A stretch of 64,000 nucleotides of DNA from Gymnogyps californianus (taxonomy: Eukaryota; Chordata; Aves; Accipitriformes; Cathartidae): positions 86,574,520 to 86,638,519 of the forward strand of contig NC_059471.1 in the NCBI RefSeq assembly GCF_018139145.2, in the 5' to 3' direction. Every line of letters starts with the position of its first letter. Position 1 is the first letter of the stretch. Positions 1-14,341 of the stretch are shown piece by piece. A program made the translations under genes and the position numbers. The notes below the pieces were generated by a model. That model worked only from the letters and a program-made list of their open reading frames with translations, had not been told where the DNA came from and made no database searches.

Positions 1-2874
1 CAAGTGCTTGACAAAAAAATTCCAAAACACTGGGACAGAAATGGGAAATTCAGCAAGAAAGTTACCTTCCTCTCAAAGATGTGTATGAATTAGATGTGAA
101 TTAACTTAAACAGAACATCAAAGAATAAGCTGGTATGTCACATATGGAATGCTTACTTAGGAAGGGTATCCCTGGAAGACAAATTCCTCCTTTTCTGGGT
201 ACTCAAAATTATGTGAACATGAGTAGAAATATTTTAAACACTTAACTCTTTATGATAGCATATTTCAGATAACAGTTATTAAAAGAGCAATTAGTTCACC
301 AGCTTCACAATGAGTGACAAAGATCTGAGCATACACTCTTCAATATACTGAAAGTATTAGTTAAAATTATGATATGTTTAGATTACACTAAAGGGAAAAA
401 GCAGCAGCTATCTAAAAAACGTGAAGTTTCACAGCAGCAATAATAATGGAATGGTATATTTAAATTGTTCCTACACATAGGTGACATTTAATGTGTGTAA
501 AGTCATGAAGTGACATAAAATTGGAAAGGTAAGAAAAAAAAAAAATAGTGTAACATTTACAGCTTAAGACATCCAAAGCATTCAGGTCAAATGGAACATG
601 ACTCAAAGTAAACTAGACCCATCCTGAACAGAAAGACTGACTGCATCGTCTCTGTTGTCAGCTTCAGTGAAATTAAACTGAAATCAGATGAAATACAGAA
701 AGTTAACTAAAACAAAGATATCTAAAGGTAAGATCTCTAACAAAGATATGCATGCACAACAAGATTGGGGAGGGGGGGTGGGAAGGTTTCATTTTATTAT
801 AGTGTGGTTTTTTTAAAAATATATTTGTGGTCAACTATGCACAGAATAACAACAACTGGCAGTTTATTTTTTATAATATCAAGAGCAAAGATAAGTATGT
901 GTAGTATATGCTATGAGTACCTATAGATTAAGGCTTTCTGAAAGAACATTCTATTCATTTTTAACATGCTAAAACATTTCAAAAGGATTGACATTACATT
1001 TTTGATGACTCTGATGCCTGTTATTGTGGAAAATGGGTGTTCTTATTTGATGACAAAAAAGGGAGTAACAGCAGTTAAAGGCTAAGCAAAATAAATGACT
1101 CCTTCACCATACCCGAATTTCACCAGGAAGCTTCTAACAAATTCTGAAACAGATTTCTGAGAAAATACTCTTTATAAAAAAGTTCAAATATGGATTTAGA
1201 AAACCCCAGAAGTTCTTATTGTGTGACATATGTGATGAATAACTGTACCCTATCTCAAATGCTTTGCATCAGGAAGGGGATATTAAAGATAACACACAAC
1301 ATCCGTATTCTGTTAATAAAAGGGACAGAAGTGACTGCAAAACAAGGTTGCGTGTTCACTTTCCCACGAAATGAATACTGCCTACATGTAGGTGAAAATA
1401 TCTTCGGAAGTGCAGTGAATTACAGCTGGCAGATGACTAAGCACTGATCAAACAACTTTCCCTCTGTACACTTGCTAGCTGTATGAAATATATCAAGAAA
1501 TACAACACCAAACCTGTAACATCCAAATAAAAGGTTTCATGGTGAGAGAAAGTAAAAGGCCACATACCAACCCCTTCTGCATCTAACAGAGATGGAAACT
1601 ATGAAATAACTGACACAAAAAAAGGAACAAGGATAAGACATTAACCCTCATGCTCATTTTAAATAAAACCTCTGAATTTTATGACACGATTTCTGGACAA
1701 AAAAATACCACAGTATGTTTGCTTTTGGAACTGAGAAGCAACTTGCATCTCAGTAGAGGTTTTAAATAAACTATATTTTTCTACTAAGAGGCACAGATGA
1801 CCAGGACAGACATGGCTATACATACTCATCAAAACCCAGTGGGAGGGAAGTCTGGCATATGCAACAAATTCTTAGACCGGTCCTGTATGCAAAAAAAGTT
1901 CTTCCTGGACAGCAAACGTTGTTGACATGCTGACCAAAAACTGTAAAAATGGGGTTAAGACTTTGCCTTAAGGTAAACATTAGATTAACAGATGAACAAA
2001 TTTTAATCTCAATGAATAATTAAAATCTGTTCTAATATCTAAGCCAGGTTAAGTAACTACTGGAGAAATTAACTTAAATACTGATATTCCTGGTTCCAAC
2101 ATTATCCAGGTTTCACCTTTATCTGTTAATTCTGTACTGCTCTTAACAGAGCTAAGAAGGTACAATCAGAAGCATCTTCTACGTATAGTTCCTTACAGAC
2201 TTAGTTATGACTTAAGTTGCCCCTTAAGATAAGTAAGAGTTCGTTCAGATTTTTCGCTGTAAAGCGACCTTCCAGCTCCTGGTCTTGTAAGGTCTTCTCT
2301 GAATCATTTTTTATTTTTAATACTTGATTTTTAATGTTATTTTGGAAGCCCTTGCGTCCCTGCTAGCCACAGCAACTATGGACTGATTTTATGCTGCATA
2401 TAGAGAAATAGCCCCATACTATTCCCAGCCACAATCTTCCTGCCTCAACCTGCAGAGACTGCAGTTGCTAAGGCACCGACCATGACGCTGTGTTCAGCTG
2501 AGTGTTCAGTGGTATTGCTAGTCCTTTCAGAGTCACTGCCTGCCAAAGTAAAGTCACTCCCCCAAACTGTGCAAGATTCTTTGTTCCTAATACACAATTT
2601 AGCATTTAACTGTGCCAATATTGGTATTGTTAACACTCCTTCTGAATGGACACTATTAACACATTAAGAAATGTTGGTGGGATCCCATCAGAAACTCTTC
2701 CAGGAACTGTTTCATGAATATCTTCCATTTAAATAACATTTTAAAATGGATTAAAATACGTTTTATATATTTATTCTGTATAGTGATAATTTACGCATGA
2801 GAAACAGCCAGAATAACCATCAGGAATGTTCACAATTCTGAAATTTCAACTTCTATACAGTCAGGAACCAGAAT

Positions 2875-2903
2875 GGGGGGGGGGGGGGGGGGGGGGGGGG
2901 GGG
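2875..2903 (+). repeat. Poly-G run of 29 bases
   Basis: An uninterrupted run of 29 G is flanked by AATG and AAATAAA. In the RPS6KA3 transcript (minus strand) it reads as a C run in intron 2. Such runs are unstable and prone to sequencing error, so the length is uncertain. Confidence 0.95.
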
Positions 2904-5900
2904 AAATAAATCTTTCGGCTAGTTTTAATCACAACAACTAAGTCAGACCTATATTGCCAGTATTGGTGAATACCCCTCTCAAACATTAGCCATCTTTCAA
3001 GATAAGACGACAGCCCTAAAATGAATTTTAGAATTAAGTTTGTGAAATAAAGATACAAATATTTCAACAGTATTAAAGTGCAACCCTTTTCCTATAAGAC
3101 AGGTAATAGTAATTTCTATCAGTGTAAAGGACAGTTCATAGTCTACTTCCCTGTAATACTGTTCAGATGCACTTAATGAATTTTAACTTATCTGACAAAC
3201 TCACTGCTGTGCCAGTTTATACTATTGACCATAAAATTTTCAAAAAAGCAAATCCAATGAATAAAGAGCTAATTGCAATCACCTTTTCCACTTGAAAGTC
3301 AAGCAGCAGCAAAAATACTGCTTTTATCAGTTTTCATTTGTTAGTATTAGGTATGTAGCTACATAGATTTTTCCATTTTTGTTATGGAAGTAGCAGCTTT
3401 GTTTTCACCCCTCTCAATCTCTTTTTCAGGAATGTTTTGCTTCCTCTAGACAAATGCTTGTTCTTGAGGCACATGTACATTCAGCACAAGTGAAGATAAG
3501 GCTGAAAACAGAAAAATGGATTCTCCAGCAAGTTACTTAACACTGCTCCAACCACGGTTGCAGGTTTCCTTTTACTACTTTGTTAGCCCTCATTGTACTT
3601 ATCAGAACTCAGCTGGACATTGCTGTACTTGGCAAAATATTTTTCTGTCTGTCACAGGCAGAATAATGTTGATTCCTGTAATTGAATAGAAATAATTTCT
3701 GAAATATTGACTATGATATTAAACCTTGGTGCTGAAGTTACATAAAGCAGTTATGTCCTGTAAGGACAGTAAGCTTATTGGATATCAAGTGATTTTAAAA
3801 GGATGACTCAATGTTGGCACAGTTCCCCAGCTCATATACATAATTTCCTTTTCCTCCCCTCCCTTGAGTCAGGAAGTCTCCTAGATGCATTTTTACTTTC
3901 CCAACTTGTTATGAATGTAGGATGAATTTTCAGTATTACCTGAAGAAGTAAAACCCATACGAGCTATGCTTTTTGAAGTAAAAAAGAGCCAACAAATTGA
4001 AAACCAATTACTTTTACCTTTTGTATTAGGCCTTATGGAAATCTTTATTAAGGTAAAAACGGGAGTTAAAAATGTGAGGAGTGTTTCTAAAAATCTCAGA
4101 CACATTCTATATACATTCATACATTCTATACCCATTATACTCCTACCTTTAAATTCAAAACTGCCTTTAAAAAAAATAAATTCAATGTCCAACAAGCATT
4201 TTACAATCTCCCATTGCAATGGGAGCAATGTTAGTGAGCTAAACCATGGAATAAAAAACATTCCTTATATTTGTGACTAATATTCAATTTGAGTCACTTA
4301 ATAGAACTAATGATTACTTAAATGCTCATACACAAACAATTGTTCTAAAAAGCTGATTAAAAATGCTGCTTCTGAAGTAGCAATTATTCTAATACAACAA
4401 AAAGCAAAGCACTGCAATGCATAAAATTAAGTCAAGCCGACTTAAGGATATTCTGTGTATGTTGTCTGTTTTACACTAGTACCAAAGAAAAGCAAGAATA
4501 GAGCAGAAGTAAGTTCTAATTAACGTGGACATTTGCAGTCAGAAATACAGGTTTCCACAATTTACGCCTTTGCTTCTTTTTAAAAGATGGCAAAACTTAC
4601 ACTTTCAACTGACATCAAATTACTTGTTGCAGATGGCATCTATTGTTTTACCTGACAGAAAAGAAGATTTCCTAAAGGCAAACTCTATTGGCAAATGTTT
4701 AGTTTCAGGTTTGGGTTTTTTTTTTATTCTTAAATTGTTAAGGCTTTAAGAGAAAAAGAATGCATAGAGATAATAAAGAAAAATCACTGTATTTATGTAT
4801 TTATTCCTTACTCCCTATACTTTCTACTCTTTTCAATTCCTGGCTTTCTACTACAACAGTTTTGAGATCTAGAAGGATGTCTATGTCCACGTTTGTTCCA
4901 GGTAGCCAACTCATTCACATAATGAAGACTGCAAACCTGGTTACTGAGACTGACCTCCTCCCATTCTTTTGGTGTTACAGATGAAGCAAGATAGGAGTTT
5001 GAAGAATGAGTTCTGTCCCAGAGCAACAAGTCAAAGGATAGATGAGGCCCTTTGGATAAACATGGCTGGCCAGGCTGGGAGGGTAATTCTGAAGATGCTT
5101 TCCCTCCTCAGAATGAAAATACAAAGGCCAGGACAGAAGTAGGACTCTACTCCTTCCTTCCCAAAGAAACTGTGAGCAGTAGGTTGTTTAGCAGGTAAAG
5201 CTGAGGAATTCCTGTAAGCATTTTAAAAGCTCAATGTTGGTCACCAAAAGCAGTTTTGTAATGCAGTTCTCTTTTGATCAAACATCACGAAATTCTCTCA
5301 TGAACTAGACTCTGCATGTCAGCATTGGAAAAAAATACTCATTGGGTGGAACTTTCGTTTCCCAGTAACTTTGATATAAGTTTTGTTCCTACTTTGTAAG
5401 CACTAACATTTCAGAGCATTGCAATTAAAAAAAATTCGAAGTTAAAAAAAAAATCAACGATTTAAAAAAAAAAAAATCCACAAGCATATTCAGCACTTAT
5501 CTATGAAAGCTACGATTCCTGTTTTATTGAGATAATATCCTAAATATACTCTAAAGTTTATATGGACTGAAAACCCTTAGTTTGGTCTGCACTGTCTAGT
5601 GTTTTAAAATCAACAGAATATTAAAGACTATAATCAAGCTGCCATAAGTAAATAAAATAATGTCATTTTTTTGATCAGAGACTTCGAAGAAATACCTGTC
5701 ATGGTGCCTGTGGAAAAGAACTATAATTCAGTACTATGACTTGATAAATGTTTATTTTACAAGGTTTACATTTAAAAACCTGTATATAATACAGCCTATG
5801 TTCTATTGTTTTACATGCATATATTGTTCTAGTGTTTCAGTTATGGCAAGGAAATTCAATTTCATTTTCTAACACATATTGCAAAGTTTAAACCAGTACA

Positions 5901-6984
5901 TAGGCTAGTAGGTGTTAAATTACTATCTCTTTTATTTACAAATTAGTAGACCTGCTTCACTTAAGATGTTAAGACAATACACAAGAAGGTGGTTTCTTTT
6001 TTTCCCACTGAAAAATATTTGCAGACTTGCAGGAGGAGAAACATGAAAAGTGATTTGAGTTTCAAGGATAAAATGCTCTATCACATTGCACGTTTACATG
6101 TATTGTTAAATAGTTTGGAAACAGTGCTCGGGATAATACAGTTCTCCACTAGAGATTTTTCTCAACTTAAAAAAAACCCTTTTATGTTTAAATATATGCT
6201 CAACAAGACAAATTATACAAATTAAATGTCTGCTATGACTGAATTATCATTTAAAAGTTGAAATAACCATAACATTAACTGTAATGCAAGCGTCACTATT
6301 CTTAATATTGTTTTAGAAGTCAATTTAAGATATTAATAAGTCTGAGTTATTTTAACTGTCACTCCACACATAACCATATTTTACAGTTTAAAGTACTACG
6401 TGAAAATGTAACTATTAAAATAACCACTACGTATTAATTTAAAAAATACAAACGTTTTTAATAAAACTAGACTCTCAGTGAGAAAACTTAACATACAGCT
6501 AAGCTCATACATTTCTGGAGGAAAAAAAAGTAAGTTTTACAGTATTTACATACAGGTAAAAATTTCCCAATAAGGCTAAATTATCAATAGGTACCTTAGA
6601 AACTTTTACAAAATACGAGCACACAACGAAATTCTATTTTTTTTTAAAGAAAACACAAAAGGCTTTGTATACAAACAACACTGATCCCAAAGCAGTGAAA
6701 AACTAAAATTGCTTTGAAATTAGAGGTTTAATTAAAATAAAATTTCCCCTTTTTCCCCTTATTCTTTTAAATAAGAAACTAAGCTCACCCGAATAGAACG
6801 AACACGTAGAGCCAGAAACTTAAACATGACTAAGAAACCATGATGTTTAGATTTTCTGACTGAGCGATCATAAGTCTAGCAGGGAAGACCAACCCTGGCG
6901 TTTTTGCTGTGACCAGCTGTTCCGGCAATTAGAAAATTTCCTGTCAGGCAAGTCAGACACAGTCGGGGGTGGGGAGAGAGAAGG

Positions 6985-7060
6985 GGGGGGAAAGGTCAAA
7001 AAAAACCAAAAAAACCAAAAAAACCCCCAAACCAAAAACCACGACGACACTGATTTCCCC
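6985..7060 (+). repeat. A/C-rich low-complexity stretch
   Basis: G-rich sequence at 6961-6993 passes into repeated AAAAACC units and then CCCCCCGCC. Open frames across it (Pro- or Lys-rich) are artefacts of composition. A similar A/C-rich stretch lies at 26700-26770. Confidence 0.75.
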
Positions 7061-10000
7061 CCCCCGCCGTAAAGAAAAACTGGGCAGCAGTGGTACTCAT
7101 GTTGCTGATGCTGTATGGATCAGCACAGGAAACTTAAGCAGATTGCCCGATAGCAACATGCTGTTGCAGATGTTATTTATTCCTGGTTCCCAGGAAAGAA
7201 CAAAAAAGATCAACATCTATTTCAGAAATCATGCTACTATGCAACATTTCACTAGTTAAGCCGAATAGCAACTATTTTAAGTCCTACATGTGACAACTGT
7301 ATTTTTATGAATCTTAACTTAATTTTACAAAATATTTTAAGATATCATACATCACTACTTTTTAGACTTCAATGCAGAGAATGCGGTATGAATATGCTTA
7401 ATGACTATTTTTATTTACTGGAGTTGTTTAGAGGACCAAACTGACCTTGTGCATAGCCCTTTGAAATCCTGCACATAGAAAATGCTACACAGATGTTATA
7501 GAGGTTAGGCCAAGACAGACCGCAGAAATTATTTGAATTGGATCACCCAGCTCAGATGTCTGACTTATGCACCAATATTATATTGCTCTGTAGAGAGTTA
7601 AATATTTCTTAAAGTAATAAAAACACCTAAGCTTTCTTTCAGTGTTTAAAAAAAACCTTCAAATGTTTCTAAGAATCAGAACTCAATCTAATTACTTCAA
7701 CAGCTAGAGATGAAGTTTTTAATTTGATCTCTCTAGATTTAGTAGAGAAGTTATTTTCTGAATATTGACAGTATCTTTAACTTTTTTGACATTTATTAAA
7801 AACACGGAATTACACAGCGCATGCTCCATTAGAATATGGAGCAAGACTGTTTTTCTTCAAGCAATAAATAAATCAATAAAGGCAAGTAACAACATATAGT
7901 CAAAGGCATATACAAGTACTCAGCTATAAACAGATCCAGGTGATTCCATTTAGTGACTCTGTACCAAAGGAAACATACAGCAAAATACTGTATTTCTTCC
8001 TGCACATGACATCAAAACAAACAAACCCTCCAAACTACCTCCCTTGATTGGGTTCTAACAAATACCTGGATTACTGGATTTTTTTTAGATTTTAATTCCT
8101 CTTCAGAAGACAAAGCCAGTAATTTATTTATTTTAAGTGACAGAACATGTTGCTTCTATCTCTATACCCCATCCTGGTTGTCTACAGTATCAGTTTCTAG
8201 CTTTGCCTTTAAAACCTGGATTATATGTCTCGCCGGCATGAGCAAAGACCCTCTTGCCCAAATGCAGAGATGAAATAAAGACCCTGGCTTTATCAGGACC
8301 CCACAAGCAAAAATGTGCCTTTTTTGTGTTCTCTTGTACTCCTCTGGGTCTTTATTTATGTCACATCCACAGGGATGGATCTTTCAAATTCTAAGTACTG
8401 AATATACACAATTATTATTATAGATTACACAGGCATTCAATAACTACTACTGCACCTCGAGTCCTCAATTACAGTGTACTTTTTACAGTCCAGTGTGTTA
8501 TAGCCTTTTCGGAAGAAACAGCCTCTACTACAACAGTAGTAACACAGCATGAAAAATGATTCAGTATTTGTTTAGGGATAAACAAAGCTTTTTGAATACA
8601 AGGAGGTTACTGCAACATAAGGATTTCAAGTATTTCATAAATAGTACAAAAATTACTTGAAGCTTTCCTCTCTTCAATTGTTTTAAACCTCCAGCTACTT
8701 CCCCCTCAAAACTGAAATATCTCAAGAATTGCAGTTTAACAGCAATATAGTTGTTTACACTTTGAAGACTTAAAACAAATTTAAATAAATGAATGGGAGA
8801 CCATCCAAGCTCTCTGCCTTACCTTGTCAGGAACATGTATGACTGCACTAAAAGCACAGTGAGCAGAAATCTCCAAATCACTAAACTAAACTCTATGGTA
8901 GCAAGGAGAGCTAAAAGTAGAAATGGAGAGTAAGTGGTAAGACCTACACTAACTACAAAGTTCTTTAAAGATGTAAAGATACTGTGGGTAAATAACCATT
9001 TTCTTCTCTTTTTGCTGTAAGGGTATGAGTGTATTCTGCTGCAGATAAGCTGCATCTGCTAAGGGTGACAGGAATAAGGCATTTCAACTGCAACGTTCGT
9101 ACAATTACTGACAACTGCTCTCCCAAACCTTTTATGTGACCTCCCAGGGAAGTACAAAGCACAGTGCTCAGGGGCCAGCAGGGTTACTTCACAACAATAG
9201 TTCTCCTATAACTGGCATGGGTCTGCAGCAGGTGGAAGAAATTTCTTGTGTTCTGGGAGACTAAAGCCTGCATGGTTCCCAAAGAGCACTACCAGCCAAC
9301 CAGAAACATTAAGATATATGCTACATAATTCATTTCGAGAATCTCTGAGAAGAGAGCTTGCCCTTTTAAATATTCCTTCGTACAAGAAGGAGACAGGTTA
9401 GAGGGCAGCAGTCCCCAACAGGGAACTCTGTGATAACAAGGACAAATTGCTCCAGCAAATTGCTCCCCTTGCCTTGAAGTCTTTGATAAGTATTTGTATC
9501 ATACATGTTTATCACGAAACACAACTGTCTCCAAAGGAATTTGCTATGCCCGTCAGTGACAGTTCTGTCAATTGCAGAACTCCACTTGCACAATGCATTT
9601 CCTCCTCCAGTACAGAAATATAAAGTGAGTCACCTCCCATCTCCCCCTCCTCTTCTTTTAAATTGGATGCTCTGAATTTACAAAAATGAAGAGAAAACAT
9701 CATCAGACTTGCTGTCCAGACATTCAAGAGAATGGGGTTCACAGCCTCCACAGAGAGCAGGAGAACTGAAAGATGCTGGAGGAACTCTCAAAGCACTACA
9801 GAACATGTGGGAATCCATAAGTTTTATTGAATAAAATGTGCATGCCACAGGGGGATGTTCACTTTTACACATAATCAGAAAAAGTTGAAGCATTTCATCT
9901 AAGTGGAGTCCATTAGGCAGACTGACAATCTTCCTATACCGTCAGTCCAAGAAGTGTAATAATGCAAATTAAGTCTTTATGCTGCTAGACAAGCAAGGCT

Positions 10001-10851
10001 CTGTAGTACGGATTGCCTTCAATCATCAGGAAAAAACAAAGATGGAGTACACACAAGGAATGAAAAGTCCTCACTTGAGGAAGGTCAACAGTTGAGGAAC
10101 AGAGCGCTACCTTTTGGAGTTTTCAGAAGCTGAATAATATACTTCTCTTCATAATAAATATGTTTGTACAGCCAAAGCAGCAATATTCTATTAATCAGGG
10201 GGTGTGGCAGTTTCCATCTGCTAGTTTACAGGCTTTTCAGGGCTACCATCTGTTTTCTCTTCATGTAACAAGTAAGCAGCTTGACTTCTAATGTTGCTTA
10301 CACTCTCAAATTATTGAATTTTCTGACCAAGATCCAGAAAGTATGCTGTACCTAAGACACGAAGTGCAAAATAAGCCACTCAGAAAATCCATTAGAAGAC
10401 ATCAGCAAAAGAGTTTTGCTGTAACCTTTCCTCAACACCTGATGACATCTTGGGACAAAAAAAATATTCCAGGGCTTGCCATCTTAATATGGGTTTGATA
10501 ACTAACAGTTAACATCTCAGACTAAAAGCTTTGCACTGTTTACAAGGATGCTGTAACTTCTTATGCGAGGACCGCTAAGTCCATTCTTACACAGGTAAGA
10601 TGCATGCACTTCACTGTAAGTTTCTTGCAAAATTCATCCAAGTTGCAGCACGGCACAGTGCTCCGGAAGACAATGAACTTCCAATTTCATTACATTAGAG
10701 GAAAAAAAGGTATTCCACCTTTTACAAAGGAAAATCGGGGCATTGAGAAGGGAATAACTGGATTCAAGTTTTACAGATGTAAATGGTTTGCTTGGGAAAC
10801 TTATTTGTTCAAGAATCAAGTTATTTGATTGTAAAATAGAATTAAATTTAC

Positions 10852-10867
10852 GTATACTTAAGTATAC
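10852..10867. repeat. Perfect 16-bp palindrome in an AT-rich patch
   Basis: GTATACTTAAGTATAC equals its own reverse complement, and a partial copy (TTTAAGTATATTTAG) follows within 25 bases. It could extrude a small cruciform. No known function is assigned. Confidence 0.9.
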
Positions 10868-11899
10868 ATATATTTAAGTATATTTAGTAGAATACATTAG
10901 AAGAAATGTAAGAATTATGGACCACCTTAAGGTCCGAGTTTAGTATTTGTAACCCAGGTTGTTTCCTTCACTCCATTACACAGTGGACACTGTCTCATTA
11001 TATGGCCAGGTTACCGGTTGACTTTAACAGAAACTACAGCTTACTTCATAACAAGAAACATGGTGTTATGATTAATTACGTTATATTATGGTTTCAAACA
11101 ATTGCATTGCTATGGCTGTAAAGAAAGCTTCCTCAGTTTGATTTCCATATAAACAGGCAATAATTACACATTCAAGAATGTGTAAGCAATGTGAAAGAAT
11201 AACTTGACTGTATACCTCATCTTTCAGTAAAACTGCAAAAATATTAAGTTGTCACTGTTTTACTACTGATAAGCTATACAAGCAGCTGTTTCAGCTAAAA
11301 TTAAGTATCAGTCTGTAAAAAATGAGAAATCCCAAACTCAGTGAATACTTGTGAACCCAAACATTTCTGTAATACTTAAGAAATTCTAGCTGTCTCACAA
11401 CCTTTACCGCAGAGCCAAGAATTTATATCAAAAAACTAACAAAAATAGGCACACCGAAAATTGAAATGTAAAGGTTATACCAGCCAAAGGAAAACAAACA
11501 TATCAAAATGATCATCAGAAATACGTTCATTGTCATGTTAACACACATGATTATTCTTGTAATTGGAAACTGTTACTAAGCACCCGAGCAGCAATATCCC
11601 ACAGAAGTTTGGAGCAGTCCTGAAACAGCGCTTCAACCTGCCAAAATGCAAACAAAGTTTTTGAAACTAAGAGTTCTCACTAGTACAATGCTATAATATT
11701 AAAATTGAGGTGAAACTAAAAATCAGTTAATCCCTCTCTCAAATGTTTTAAAATCTAAACATGTCAGTTTAATTATGCTTTTTTTGCTGAATTACTTCAT
11801 TTTAACATTCTTATCTTCCGTTATTTTCATGGATGGTGACACAACAAACGAGATTACTTCAGATTACTCCAGTTTTAGTATTATTGCCTGAGTGATGGT

Positions 11900-11990
11900 A
11901 GGCTGTTTTGCCCATGACTAACTGGTGAGCGGTCTCCCTGTCCTTACCCCGACACCTTTCTGTCTGCGCCTCCCCCCGCCAGGGTTGACC
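11900..11990 (+). mobile_element. Truncated LTR remnant of the same ERVL-like family, plus orientation
   Basis: The 91 bases from GGCTGTTTTGCCCATGAC to GCCAGGGTTGACC match the sense 3' end of the LTR family. The reverse complement of 14342-14499 in copy A shows the same blocks: TGTTTTGCCCATGA, AACTGGTGAGC, TCTCCCTG and a terminal GGTTAACC-type end. The last few LTR bases and everything 5' of the block are missing. It is therefore an old, internally deleted or truncated copy, inserted opposite to copy A. Confidence 0.72.
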
Positions 11991-14341
11991 AGTGTTTTAT
12001 AGATTCATGGTAAATTGTACAGTATACATGCACGTATAATATAGAATCTCAACATTATTAATACATATAAGTGACTGATCAATTTCAGTACTTCGACAAA
12101 GAGACTATATTGCCCACATGCTTCAAATTATTTTTCTATTGTATCTTAAAGCATTTTCTAAGATCACGCTTTCCTTATAAACTCTTCTATTAAAACACTG
12201 ATTGGCAAGACAAAGGTCATAATTTTCATCTCTCCTGACTGCAAACAGTTGTTTTATTTAAATTCTACTAGTGAAAAATAAATGAAAAAGACATTTTTAA
12301 CTACTGACTTTTCTTCGCAAGCATTTCTTACACTACCTTTTGACTACCCACTGACTACAGTCTTAGTTATCTCAGTTATATATTTTTAGTAAGAGGATGA
12401 CAGCTACTCAGATTTAGTTTTTCATCACCCAGATCAGCATATTTTAATGTACTGCTTTATGCTTTAGTTCTGTTTAATTCTATGTATGCTTTAATTCTGC
12501 TTATTTAAAATTAGGGTTTTGTTTAAAGTTTTACCAAAGCATACAAGAAGTCAAGTGTAATAATATTACCCAACCACCTCCATTGGAGAGAGGGTTTACT
12601 TTTTCATCCCAGTTGTTTGAGCCTGAATAGGTTCCACTCCTGCCTGTACTGAAAAAAAGTAATCTTCAGTCCTTGCAGGTTACCAAAAAGAAACGTATGT
12701 TGAGTTTTTCTGCAACTTACAAAGTATTACTGAAAACAACTTTTCACAAATTCTTGGAACGTAATATTTTTGTATTTTTAATAATCATGCTTAAGCTCGT
12801 AGAGTGCAATGGTAATACTTCAGTTGTAGTAAGTGTTTTAACAGCTAAATTGAATGTAGACAACAGAATGTAACAAAGAACGCACCACACATGATATGCT
12901 CTTCACATATATACAAAATAGGAAGCTACTTGCTGGACTAGCTGTAGTTTCTGGTTAGCTTTAACTAGTAGTAAAGCATGCATCATGATTGTAAGAGCTC
13001 AAAACAGTTAATTTGCTCAGTTAATTTACTCAATCTCTATGGACACAGAGATACAGAAAGCAATGGTAGACAGCACAAGAGCGAGAAAGGTAGCAAATAA
13101 AAGGCTTTAAATAGCTTCCCCTCTTTCAGTAATGTTCACTTAAGCTTTCACATTAGGTCAAGCTTCAGCCAGTTGTTTACTTGTTCTTACATTTATTTCC
13201 TGCTGGACCCAGATAATTTGTGAGATACATCAGATAAAAAATGCTGATAGCAAGCTATAAAGTCAGATATTACCAGTATATTCATTGTAATAAAACTAGA
13301 ATACTGAATGATTCCTCTTTTAAGAGGAGCAAGACTTTGAACCATACAGCATCTTGGACTCCTCAGAAACAGTTATGTACCGTTATAGCTCCTGCTTTTC
13401 TTAAAACAAACTACCGAATTTGAATCAAAGCTATGCAACTCAGACTCTCCTGTCAATTAACTTTACTTTTGACCAAAAGAACAGGGATGTAATAAAATGA
13501 AATTTATCTTTTGATACGCAGAATACTAGAGAGACTTCCTATGTAGATAGGACTCTGTTAGGCTTTATTTTAAATTTCTTATCTGATTTGCATTATCAGC
13601 ATACCATCCAAATACTTAACACAGCAAAAGGATGCAGTATTTCAAGTTTTCACCTTGTTCTATCTCCACAGAACTATGGCAACTCTCTATCCTGAACTTG
13701 CATACCTTACACACCTACCAAAATATTTTGTCTTCTTACCTGATGTGCTAGTACATGCTAGACCTGTTCACTCTACTGTCCTCCATTACAGCTGAGAAAT
13801 TTCATAAATTGTCAGTGACCACGTAAGTGCTCTAAGTCCATTTCAGTGCAAAGTTAAACAGAAGAACTTAAATGAGTTTCAGTGGTAATTTAAAATTAGT
13901 CTTTATCTTGCACCAAAACAGATATGAAACACTGAAAGAATATCACATCCCAGCTGAAATAGTATTTTATTAGCTAACAGACAGCAAAGGCTAGCTTCCA
14001 GCTATAACTGACTGAGCAGCCGTAGTAACTTTTGTTTAAAAAAAACTAGGTTATTTTACATCACTATTGGCAACCTTTTACTCACAACCTAGAAATAAAT
14101 GCAAAATAAGTTCCTAAAATACTGGTCTGAGGCATTAAAAAGCTAAAACAATCTTAACCAAGTAGCTCAAGCATGACAGAAAGAATATTAGAGAAATGTT
14201 TTAATTTTTTTATGGTCATATTGTGTTAAAATAGGTTGCTCCCTAAAAAAGCAGCAGTTTGGAAATGCCTGAAGAAACTACAGGAAACCACTTGCAAGTA
14301 ATCCTGCATTTATCAAAATACTGAAAGAGAAGTTTGATAGT

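Noticed and set aside
2861..3067. 68-codon minus-strand frame with a proline run
   Set aside because: The proline run is the translated G run; the rest has no match.
3893..4280. Opposite-strand frames of 122 and 104 codons as an intronic gene
   Set aside because: They overlap each other, are hydrophobic/Lys-rich as AT-rich DNA gives, and match no known family.
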